Shown here: positions 7,966-13,605 of the stretch, piece by piece
Layout: every line of letters begins with the position of its first letter
Numbering within the stretch: the stretch's first letter is position 1
From: Planctomycetales bacterium
Lineage (GTDB): Bacteria; Planctomycetota; Planctomycetia; Pirellulales; Thermoguttaceae
Length of the DNA stretch: 13,605 nucleotides
Direction: 5' to 3'
Assembly: GCA_007122045.1 (NCBI GenBank)
Contig: SKJM01000654.1
Span: 1 to 13,605, forward strand
The notes under the pieces: model-generated
Database searches by the model: none
Seen by the model: the letters and a program-made list of their open reading frames with translations, nothing else
Told to the model about the DNA's origin: nothing
Translations under genes and position numbers: made by a program

Positions 7966-9099
7966 ATGACCACGCAACCCGTATCCCTTGCTGACGCTGC
8001 GTTGCCGGGCGTCCTGGTCGATCGGCTTGGCCGGCGGCACACCGACCTGCGCGTGTCGGTGACCGACCGCTGCAACCTCCGGTGCACCTATTGCATGCCG
8101 CCGGCCGGCGTGGCGTTCCGCCCCCACGGCGAAATGCTCACCTACGAGGAAATCGCCCGGTTCGTACTCGCCGCCGCGGAGCTGGGCGTGCGGCGCGTGC
8201 GCCTGACCGGCGGCGAGCCGCTGGTGCGCCGCGGCGTGGTCGACCTGGTCGGCATGATCGCCGGCATCGCCGGCATCGACGAAGTGGCCATGACCACCAA
8301 CGCCGTGCTGCTGCCGCCCCTGGCCGAACCGCTGTACGAGGCGGGACTGCGTCGCCTCAACGTGAGCCTCGACACGGTCGATCGGCAACAGTACCGCGAC
8401 CTGACGCGCCGCGACGAACTGCCCCGCGCCCTGGCCGGCATCGACGCGGCCCGGCGTGCCGGGTTCCGCCGCATCAAACTCAATGCCCTGGCAATCCGCG
8501 GGTTCAGCGAGTCGCAGGTGGCCCCGCTCGCCCGGTTCGCTCGCCGCGAGGGGCTGGAACTGCGCTTCATTGAATACATGCCCACCGCCGCGAACTGCGC
8601 GGAATCAAGCCCGGCGGAACCGGCGGCCGGCTCCATCGCGTGCCACGTGGCCGACGGACCGCCCCCCGGCACGCCCCCGGCTGCGCCGGCGGACGGCGGC
8701 GGGCACTGGTCCTCCGCGCAGGTGCTCACCGGCGACGAGGTGCTGCGCATCCTCGCCGCCGAATTCGGCCCGCTGGAGCCGATCGGCGCCGACCGCCCGG
8801 GCGCGCCGGCCGCGGCGTACCGCTACGGCGACGGCGGCGTGGTGGGCATCATCCGGTCGGTTACGGCGCCGTTCTGCGGCGCATGCACCCGGCTCCGCCT
8901 GACCGCCGACGGCAAGCTGCGCAACTGCCTGTTCGACCAGGCCGCCTGGGACGTGCGCAGCGCCCTGCGATCAGGCGAGGGACCCGCGCGGCTTCAAGAG
9001 ATTTTGCGCCGGTCGGTCGATCGCAAACATCCCTTGCGCGGCTCCAGCCACGGCAACCTGATCGCCACCGACCGGCCGATGCACCAGATTGGAGGCTGA
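7966..9099 (+). CDS. moaA: GTP 3',8-cyclase MoaA (radical SAM), with an unusual internal insertion
   Basis: MoaA rearranges GTP to 3',8-cyclo-7,8-dihydro-GTP, the first committed step of molybdenum cofactor synthesis. MoaC, which completes cPMP formation, is not in the window. The N-terminal radical SAM cluster is Cys36-x3-Cys40-x2-Cys43 (CNLRCTYC). The C-terminal GTP-binding cluster is Cys304, Cys307 and Cys321 (FCGACTRLRL, LRNCLF). LTGGEPLVR, NVSLDTVD and the essential C-terminal Gly-Gly (MHQIGG) are all present. At 377 residues it is about 40 longer than typical MoaA. The extra length lies between FIEYMP (ending at residue 206) and VLTGDEVL (starting at 253), a Pro/Ala/Gly-rich stretch absent from E. 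coli MoaA. The codons for the last two glycines include the GGAGG that precedes the next gene. Confidence 0.95.
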   Translation: MTTQPVSLADAALPGVLVDRLGRRHTDLRVSVTDRCNLRCTYCMPPAGVAFRPHGEMLTYEEIARFVLAAAELGVRRVRLTGGEPLVRRGVVDLVGMIAGIAGIDEVAMTTNAVLLPPLAEPLYEAGLRRLNVSLDTVDRQQYRDLTRRDELPRALAGIDAARRAGFRRIKLNALAIRGFSESQVAPLARFARREGLELRFIEYMPTAANCAESSPAEPAAGSIACHVADGPPPGTPPAAPADGGGHWSSAQVLTGDEVLRILAAEFGPLEPIGADRPGAPAAAYRYGDGGVVGIIRSVTAPFCGACTRLRLTADGKLRNCLFDQAAWDVRSALRSGEGPARLQEILRRSVDRKHPLRGSSHGNLIATDRPMHQIGG

Positions 9100-9104
9100 A
9101 CCGC

Positions 9105-9521
9105 ATGGGCGACGCGCCTTGGTATCGCGACGGCCTCCGCTTCCGGTGCACCGGGTGCGGAAACTGCTGCACGGGGGCGCCGGGCTACGTTTGGGTCACC
9201 CCCGCCGAAATCGCCGCCATGGCCGCCGCGCTCGACATGGACGAGCCGCAATTCGGAAAGCGATACGTGCGCCGGGTGGGTAATCGATACAGCCTGGTCG
9301 AGTTGCCCGGCGGCGATTGTATCTTCTTCGACCCCGGTGGGCGCACCTGCCGGCTCTACCGGCACCGCCCGCGCCAGTGCCGAACGTGGCCGTTCTGGCC
9401 GTCGAACCTGCGTTCGGCCGAAACCTTCAACGAGGTGGCGCGGTCCTGCCCCGGCGCCGGCCGGGGGCGGCTCTATTCACGACACGAGATCGAGCGGCAG
9501 CGCAACGCTGTGCGCGTGTAG
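9105..9521 (+). CDS. YkgJ-family cysteine-cluster protein (putative metal-binding)
   Basis: The 138-residue protein starts with the CxxCxxCC signature at Cys15, Cys18, Cys21 and Cys22 (CTGCGNCCTG). Further cysteines follow in GGDCIFFDPGGRTCRLYRHR and RQCRTWPFW, the standard layout of the UPF0153/YkgJ family (PF03692). The cysteines probably bind zinc or an Fe-S cluster, but no biochemical function is firmly established for the family. The ATG at 9105 has GGAGG (9091-9095) 9 nt upstream, inside the last codons of moaA, and the intergenic gap is 5 nt, so it is very likely cotranscribed with moaA. A short GC hairpin (CGCCG-TGC-CGGCG) sits directly after the stop codon but lacks a good T-tract. 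Confidence 0.9.
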   Translation: MGDAPWYRDGLRFRCTGCGNCCTGAPGYVWVTPAEIAAMAAALDMDEPQFGKRYVRRVGNRYSLVELPGGDCIFFDPGGRTCRLYRHRPRQCRTWPFWPSNLRSAETFNEVARSCPGAGRGRLYSRHEIERQRNAVRV

Positions 9522-9567
9522 CGCCGTGCCGGCGTACTTTGCCTGGCTTTGGCCCCGCGGGGAAGTC

Positions 9568-9631
9568 GTAGGGCGGGTAGCGGCAGGATGGGACGCGCAG
9601 TAGGGTGGGACGAGCGGTAGGGTGGGACGAG
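9568..9631 (+). repeat. Degenerate tandem array of about 17-nt units (family 2)
   Basis: The 17-nt unit GTAGGGTGGGACGAGCG at 9600-9616 is followed directly by another copy beginning at 9617. It is preceded by a degenerate copy at 9583-9599 (GCAGGATGGGACGCGCA) and a still weaker one starting GTAGGGCGGG at 9568. The spacing is 17 nt between the three clearest units. The last unit is also the left end of the inverted repeat at 9617-9777. Confidence 0.8.
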
Positions 9632-9777
9632 TTGTGCGAGTCCCACCATCACCGGACACGACACCTTGCCTCCACATTCCCTGCACCGCTCACACCCTAC
9701 ATTGCCAGCACATTCGCTCACGCAATACATTACGTCCACAATTCCCGGTGGGACTCGTACCACTCGTCCCACCCTAC
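9617..9777. repeat. 161-bp inverted-repeat (BIME/MITE-like) element, palindrome family 2
   Basis: The ends at 9617-9647 and 9747-9777 are inverted copies of each other over 31 nt with two mismatches. Each end starts GTAG and then forms its own hairpin, GGTGGGAC paired with GTCCCACC over an 11-nt loop. The 99-nt centre shows no coding signal. The right end overlaps the last two codons of the gene at 9774-10343 and supplies its TAG stop. There is no transposase and no clear target-site duplication. Confidence 0.85.
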
Positions 9778-10343
9778 TCCTGCATCGCTCTCCATTGAAG
9801 CCGCACGGCGATTTCGTTGTCGGTTTCCTGCCGCGAAACGACTACGTACGCGTCGCCGGCCGCGGGCGTGTCTTGCATGCCTTCGGCCCCCTGGGGAAGC
9901 CAGTGGGTGCCGCATACCAACGCGGCGCCCGTCGTCCCCTGTTCCGTTAGACAATAGTAAGACGTCGCCAGCAGCGCCTCCTTCAGCTCTTCCGAGGCAC
10001 TGTCGAGCCGCAGGCCGTGCAGGACGCCGCCCTCGAAGTCGAGCAGCACCTGCTTGTCATGGCACGGATCTTCGGCCACCCGACCGCCGGAACACACGTT
10101 CAGCCGCACCAGCACCTCGCCGCCGGTTTCCATGCGGTGGACCACCACGTAGCGGTTGCCCCGGCTGCTGCCGCGCCGGGTGCCGTACTCGGCGGGCACC
10201 AGCGTGGTCTTTCCCACGGCGCCGGCCCCCGTTTCGGCATAGCAGGTCTTGGCAAGCTTCAGCTCGACCGGGTCGGGAGAATGGCTGCACAGGTTCATGC
10301 CGTCCCAGCAGCCGCCAATGAACTCGAGGATGAAAGGCTTCAT
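9774..10343 (-). CDS. Uncharacterised protein made of two tandem copies of one domain
   Basis: The 189-residue protein has no signal peptide or membrane segment, and I do not recognise a known family. It consists of two homologous halves. Residues 2-53 align without gaps to 97-148: KPFILEFIGG..DG..L.S matches KQVLLDFEGG..HG..L.S, and Ala31, Tyr35, Thr38, Gly41 and Gly44 match Ala126, Tyr130, Thr133, Gly136 and Gly139. After a six-residue length difference, NRYVVVHRMETGGEVLVRLN (63-82) matches DAYVVVSRQETDNEIAVRLQ (164-183). The ending pattern YVVV.R.ET..E..VRL suggests a beta-rich domain. Good reading-frame character and the internal duplication support a real gene, although the ribosome-binding site is weak. 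The stop TAG lies within a dispersed repeat, so the C-terminus may have been set by repeat insertion. Confidence 0.75.
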   Translation of the reverse strand: MKPFILEFIGGCWDGMNLCSHSPDPVELKLAKTCYAETGAGAVGKTTLVPAEYGTRRGSSRGNRYVVVHRMETGGEVLVRLNVCSGGRVAEDPCHDKQVLLDFEGGVLHGLRLDSASEELKEALLATSYYCLTEQGTTGAALVCGTHWLPQGAEGMQDTPAAGDAYVVVSRQETDNEIAVRLQWRAMQE

Positions 10344-10580
10344 GTCGGTAGTCGAAGATCGGAGGCGCCGGGATGGTCCAGCGGGTTATCGGGACGTGCT
10401 GCAGGGCTTGCGCCTGATCGATTGCGAGATTTTGCGGGCGGCACCGGCCCTGGGAACCGGCCGCTGCAGGCTCGCCCTCAGCCTTCCACTTTTTCCCCCT
10501 GCATGTTTTTGCCGCGGCGCCGTTACGCACGCGCGCCCTCAATACCATAAGCAGGAATTGAGCCCGAAATGGCTCATGAA

Positions 10581-10606
10581 ACCCCAAATTATTAATTTTT
10601 TGGGGT
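10581..10606. repeat. AT-rich perfect inverted repeat
   Basis: ACCCCAAA (10581-10588) and TTTGGGGT (10599-10606) form an 8-bp stem around an AT-only loop. It stands out as an AT island in very GC-rich surroundings. It could be an operator or promoter-proximal element for the divergent neighbours. No T-tract follows it on either strand, so it is not a typical terminator. Confidence 0.5.
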
Positions 10607-10636
10607 GCACGATGTATTGTGGACTGTGCATTGCCA

Positions 10637-10805
10637 GCGTCCGGTTCCGTAACGCCCGATTCGACCGGACGATTGACGCAATCAGCCGCAACGCGCTAGC
10701 ATCCGGTTCCGTAACGCCCGATTCGACCGGGCGATTGACGCCATCAGCCGCAACGCGCTAGCGTCCGGTTCCGTAACGCCGGATTCGACCGGACGATTGA
10801 CGCCA
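10637..10805. repeat. 62-bp tandem direct repeat, about 2.7 copies
   Basis: Units start at 10637, 10699 and 10761 (each GCGTCCGGTTCCG or GCATCCGGTTCCG). Copies 1 and 2 differ at three positions, and the third stops after GATTGACGCCA. Each unit holds an inverted repeat, CGTCCGGT paired with ACCGGACG, which is perfect in copies 1 and 3 and imperfect in copy 2. The unit junction ACGC-GCTA-GCGT can also fold. Confidence 0.92.
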
Positions 10806-10858
10806 ACCTGATTTCGTCGGACTTCGGGCGCCGGGCGGGGGACTTTCTCGCGGCGGGA

Positions 10859-10920
10859 GCAACCATTCAGGTGTCAGGCCACCTCCGAATGGACATCTTC
10901 CACCCGCACGGGTTGCTTTT
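10859..10920 (+). repeat. Nested hairpin block ending in TTTT
   Basis: CCATTC (10863-10868) pairs with GAATGG (10887-10892), enclosing AGGTG (10869-10873) paired with CACCT (10880-10884) with a two-base bulge. An alternative outer pairing is GCAACC (10859-10864) with GGTTGC (10911-10916), followed by TTTT. It could be another dispersed palindrome or a weak terminator. No gene directly upstream on the plus strand would use it. Confidence 0.4.
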
Positions 10921-11162
10921 CCGCCACAAGTGGTGACGATTTTGCCGAAATTGGTGATAGACAACGCCGCGGCCCCTGATTATCATGGCCCATAGTGGCG
11001 GAATACTCGGGACCGATGCTCTAGGAAGTTCGCCCGCCCTTTCGCGCGGGTCTTGATTTCGCCGGGCGAGCACAGCGAACCGGTACCGGCATTGTGTCGG
11101 AGTGGTCGAACCGAGCCCCTTCAGGGCAGGCACGCGTTGCGCTAACATATGGAGGAGGACGC

Positions 11163-12221
11163 ATGAATTCCGGCAATCCAAAATCCAAAATCCAAGATCC
11201 AAGATGGACGAAGGGTTTCACCCTCGTCGAACTGCTGGTGGTCATCACGATCATCGGCATCCTCATCGGGCTGCTGCTGCCGGCGGTGCAAGCGGCGCGC
11301 GAGGCGGCGCGGCAGACGCAATGCCGGAACAACCTGCGGCAGATCGGCATCGCCGCCGAGTCGCACGTGTCGGCGCACGGGCATTACCCGACCGGCGGCT
11401 GGGGCTGGCGCTGGGTGGGCGACGCCGACCGCGGCTTCGGCGCCGACCAGCCGGGCGGCTGGGTGTACAACCTCCTGCCGTACCTCGAGCAGGAGGCCCT
11501 GCACGCCCTGCCGGGCGACGGGCAGCCCGACGCCCACACCAGCCAGCAGATGGAAGGCGCGGTGCGATTGGTCAATACGCCGCTGGCGGTGATGAGCTGC
11601 CCCACGCGGCGCCGGCCCATCCTCCATCGGGCGCCGCGCGGCACCTTCATCGCCTATAACGCCGGAACGAACACCTCGCAGGTGGTCGCCCGGGGCGATT
11701 ACGCGATCAACGCCGGCACGTGGCGGACCGAGATTTCCAGCGGGCCGGGCGACCTGGAAACGGCGCTGGCGTGGTCGGCCGGCCAGCAGATGGCGGCGAA
11801 GGGTAACCCCACGCCATCGTCGTATTCGCGGTGGCCGGACGTCAGCCGGGCCGACGGCTTGAGCTTCCAGCGGAGCCAGATCATGCCCGCCCACGTACGC
11901 GACGGCCTTTCCAACACCATCCTCGTGGGGGAGAAGTACCTCGACCCGTTGCGGTACTTCGACGGTTCCTGCCCGGCCGACAACGAGTGCGTGTACAGCG
12001 GCTGGAACAACGACAATTTCCGGATTACCCGGGAGCCGCCGTTCCAGGACACGGCCGGCGCGTGCCTGCGCGATTTCTTCGGCAGCGCGCACGCGGGCAT
12101 GTGCCACTTGTTATTCGCCGACGGCTCGGTGCGCCGCATGAGCTACTCGGTCGACCGCGCGGTGTTTCGGCGGCTCGGCACCCGCGCCGGAGGGGAAGTC
12201 ATTGAATCGAGCGGGTTTTGA
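11163..12221 (+). CDS. DUF1559 protein with prepilin-type N-terminus and H-X9-DG motif (first of a tandem pair)
   Basis: The 352-residue protein belongs to the planctomycete-expanded DUF1559 (SBP_bac_10, PF07596) family. An 18-residue leader ends in Lys-Gly, and GFTLVELLVVITIIGILIGL then forms the type IV prepilin methylation/cleavage motif and the single N-terminal membrane helix. LLPAVQAAREAARQTQCRNN follows, as is standard. Near the C-terminus HAGMCHLLFADG fits H-X9-DG. The mature part is expected outside the cytoplasm or in a pilus/pseudopilus-like or envelope structure. The molecular role of the family is not settled. ATG 11163 is supported by GGAGGAGG ending 4 nt upstream. The leader (NPKSKIQDPRW) is encoded by a heptanucleotide repeat. 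The next gene, 65 nt downstream, is a paralogue. Confidence 0.93.
   Translation: MNSGNPKSKIQDPRWTKGFTLVELLVVITIIGILIGLLLPAVQAAREAARQTQCRNNLRQIGIAAESHVSAHGHYPTGGWGWRWVGDADRGFGADQPGGWVYNLLPYLEQEALHALPGDGQPDAHTSQQMEGAVRLVNTPLAVMSCPTRRRPILHRAPRGTFIAYNAGTNTSQVVARGDYAINAGTWRTEISSGPGDLETALAWSAGQQMAAKGNPTPSSYSRWPDVSRADGLSFQRSQIMPAHVRDGLSNTILVGEKYLDPLRYFDGSCPADNECVYSGWNNDNFRITREPPFQDTAGACLRDFFGSAHAGMCHLLFADGSVRRMSYSVDRAVFRRLGTRAGGEVIESSGF
11175..11202 (+). repeat. Heptanucleotide tandem repeat inside the DUF1559 leader codons
   Basis: AATCCAA occurs three times in succession (11175-11195), then GATCCAA (11196-11202). The period of 7 is not a multiple of 3, so gain or loss of one unit would shift the frame between the start codon and the prepilin motif. 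Similar heptamer runs (encoding NPKSKIQNPK-like peptides) are, from memory, dispersed in some cyanobacterial and planctomycete genomes. Confidence 0.85.
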
Positions 12222-12286
12222 CCGCCCGCCTGGACCGATACCTTTTTTCCTTCCAGCATAAACAAGAAAAACGTGAGGAGTTTGTC

Positions 12287-13258
12287 ATGCGTCGGTGCAA
12301 GGTTTCCGGGTTTACCCTGGTGGAGTTGCTGGTGGTCATCACGATCATCGGCATCTTGATCGGGCTGCTGCTGCCGGCCGTGCAGGCGGCCCGCGAGGCG
12401 GCCCGAAGGCTGCAATGCCGGAACAACCTCAAACAACTCAGCCTGGCCATGAGCAGCCACGAGCAAGCGCACGGCCATTTCCCCACCGGCGGCTGGGGAT
12501 ATCATTGGGTAGGCCTTCCCGACCGTGGATTCACCAATCGGCAGCCGGGCGGCTGGGGCTTCAACATCCTGCCGTATCTCGAACAGGAACCGCTCTGGGC
12601 TCTGGGGGAGGGCCTCTCGGGCAGCGACCGGCGAACGGCACTCGAACAGCGCCTGTCCACACCGCTGGCCCTGTTCAACTGCCCGAGCCGCCGCCGCGCT
12701 ATCCTGTATCCGAATCATAAGGGCTACGGCTACCGGCCCACCGGCACGCCCACGGGCGTCGCCCGCGGCGACTACGCCGCCAACCTCGGCAGTGCCGGCT
12801 ACTGGGGCGGAAGCAGCCCGAGTTCCCTCTCGGCCGGCGACGGGCTGAGTGAGCAGCAATGGCTCAACTATTCGAACGGCAACGAGCACGACGGCATCAT
12901 CTACCGCCGTAGCGAACTTCCCGCCGCGCTGATCCGCGACGGCCTGAGCAATACGTACCTGGTGGGCGAGCGGTATCTCAACCCCGACCACTATCACACC
13001 GGGCGCCCCGCCGACGACGACCAGAACCTGTACATCGGCCACGACCGCGACGTGCTGCGCGGCACGTGGACCCGGCCTTTGCAGGACCGCCCCGGCGTCA
13101 GCCGGCAGTTGAGCTTCGGCAGCGTCCACGCCGGTTCGCTGAACATGGCCATGTGCGACGGCTCGGTCCGAACGATCAGCTACAGCATCGATCCGGACGT
13201 GCACCGGGTGCTCGGCGCCCGCGACTCCGGCGAGGTGCTCGACACCGGCGCCTTCTGA
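12287..13258 (+). CDS. DUF1559 protein with prepilin-type N-terminus and H-X9-DG motif (second of a tandem pair)
   Basis: The 323-residue paralogue of the preceding gene has a short leader, MRRCKVSG, ahead of FTLVELLVVITIIGILIGL. LLPAVQAAREAARRLQCRNN and a C-terminal HAGSLNMAMCDG (H-X9-DG) follow. Shared blocks with the neighbour include PTGGWG, DRGF, QPGGW, LPYLEQE, RDGLSNT and VARGDYA, so the two arose by duplication. The ATG at 12287 has GAGGAG 6 nt upstream. The gap to the first gene is only 65 nt with no clear promoter, so cotranscription is likely. As for its partner, an extracytoplasmic, membrane-anchored location after prepilin processing is expected. The precise role is unknown. Confidence 0.93.
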   Translation: MRRCKVSGFTLVELLVVITIIGILIGLLLPAVQAAREAARRLQCRNNLKQLSLAMSSHEQAHGHFPTGGWGYHWVGLPDRGFTNRQPGGWGFNILPYLEQEPLWALGEGLSGSDRRTALEQRLSTPLALFNCPSRRRAILYPNHKGYGYRPTGTPTGVARGDYAANLGSAGYWGGSSPSSLSAGDGLSEQQWLNYSNGNEHDGIIYRRSELPAALIRDGLSNTYLVGERYLNPDHYHTGRPADDDQNLYIGHDRDVLRGTWTRPLQDRPGVSRQLSFGSVHAGSLNMAMCDGSVRTISYSIDPDVHRVLGARDSGEVLDTGAF

Positions 13259-13396
13259 CGCTGCCGAGGCTCGTAGCTCGCCAAAAGCGGGCGAAAATCG
13301 GCTGTACGGAAAGATGGTTTCGCGGCGCAACTCCTTGCCGCAAAAGACGTTACAACCCAAAAAGTTTGCCGAACCGAAAATTCCGGCGCCGGCCAT

Positions 13397-13426
13397 TTGA
13401 CAAGACGGATGTTGGCATGGTAGAAT
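13397..13426 (+). promoter_or_regulatory. Near-consensus sigma-70 promoter
   Basis: A perfect TTGACA (13397-13402) is followed after 18 nt by TAGAAT (13421-13426), a five-of-six match. This is the best promoter in the window. Transcription would start near 13433, leaving a leader of about 130 nt before the GTG at 13562. I recognised no known riboswitch in the leader. The stretch from 13259 to 13396 shows no gene and no clear terminator. Confidence 0.7.
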
Positions 13427-13561
13427 CGGCGTTATCATCCGTCGTCGGCTTGCCGGCATTTACCGCTGGTGGGGTCTTCCGGACCTTGCCGTCCACAATG
13501 AACAAGGGCCAATGTCGTTTCGCCGCGGCATGTCCAACAACGGCGATTAGCGGAGGTAACG

Positions 13562-13605
13562 GTGAGTCTGCATCGGGTGCCTGGAAACGGCAGCTCCCCC
13601 CCCCC
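13562..13605 (+). CDS. Start of an unidentified gene cut off by the window edge
   Basis: GTG at 13562 is preceded by GGAGG (13552-13556) at 5-nt spacing and lies downstream of a strong promoter. The visible residues are MSLHRVPGNGSSPP, too few to identify a family. The last ten bases are all C, in the first codons of the gene. A competing in-frame-open start is ATG 13498 (MNKGQCRFAAAC...), which lacks a good ribosome-binding site and is less likely. Confidence 0.5.
   Translation, partial: MSLHRVPGNGSSPP

Larger units (their letters stand above)
10344..11162. other. Long intergenic region with hairpins and a tandem repeat
   Basis: About 800 nt contain no frame with convincing protein character. 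The region holds, in order, an AT-rich hairpin (10581-10606), a 62-nt tandem repeat (10637-10805) and a hairpin block (10859-10920). It should also contain the promoters of the minus-strand gene ending at 9774 and of the first DUF1559 gene. I could not pick out a convincing -35/-10 pair for either. GGAGGAGG at 11151-11158 is a strong ribosome-binding site for the ATG at 11163. Confidence 0.7.

Noticed and set aside
10637..10805. CRISPR array
   Set aside because: The 62-nt units repeat over their full length without variable spacers.
11093..11130. tRNA-Ser-like string GTGTCGGAGTGGTCGAAC
   Set aside because: It resembles a D-arm, but no acceptor, anticodon or T-arm can be folded around it.
13270..13300. 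Terminator after the second DUF1559 gene (TCGCC/GGCGA stem)
   Set aside because: The stem is short and is followed by A residues, not T residues, on the coding strand.
12143..13459. A 438-codon minus-strand frame opposite the second DUF1559 gene
   Set aside because: It is an antisense shadow of a gene with clear prepilin and H-X9-DG motifs.

Overview
The window looks like chromosomal DNA from a GC-rich planctomycete, probably of the Pirellulales type. The strongest pointers are two neighbouring DUF1559 genes, each with a prepilin-type N-terminus (GFTLVELLVVITIIGILIGL) and a C-terminal H-X9-DG motif. This family is hugely expanded in Planctomycetes. The intergenic spaces also hold palindromic repeats of a kind I associate with planctomycete genomes.

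Layout, left to right. (1) 1-447: the possible C-terminal tail of a site-specific recombinase runs into the 3' end of a tRNA-Pro(CGG) gene on the opposite strand. The tRNA has its own promoter and a possible terminator. (2) 524-3330, minus strand: a tail-anchored double zinc-ribbon protein, an NAD-dependent sugar-nucleotide epimerase, and a Tat-exported hydroxypyruvate-isomerase-like protein. A cluster of palindromic repeats lies in the predicted leader of the last gene. (3) 3412-9521, plus strand: a compact run of folE, a YdiJ-like FAD/Fe-S dehydrogenase, moaD, moaE, moaA and a YkgJ-type cysteine-cluster gene. FolE and MoaA both start from GTP, leading to folate-type pterins and to molybdopterin. 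MoaD and MoaE form molybdopterin synthase. MoaC and the later molybdenum-cofactor enzymes are not in the window. (4) 9522-10343: a block of inverted and tandem repeats that ends inside the stop codon of a minus-strand gene. That gene encodes an unrecognised protein made of two copies of one domain of roughly 85 residues. (5) 10344-11162: about 800 bases without a credible gene, holding an AT-rich hairpin, a 62-bp tandem repeat and another hairpin. (6) 11163-13258: the two DUF1559 genes in tandem. (7) 13397-13605: a near-consensus promoter and the first codons of a gene that runs off the right edge.

No CRISPR array, complete transposase, phage module, defence system or biosynthetic gene cluster is visible. 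The most distinctive feature is the repeats. Two different palindrome families at three loci start with GTAG and share the end GTAGGRTGGRAC, an organisation like REP/BIME elements mobilised by RAYT transposases. A 62-bp tandem repeat, a heptamer tract inside a prepilin gene and a poly-C tract in the first codons of the last gene add further repeat-based structure.
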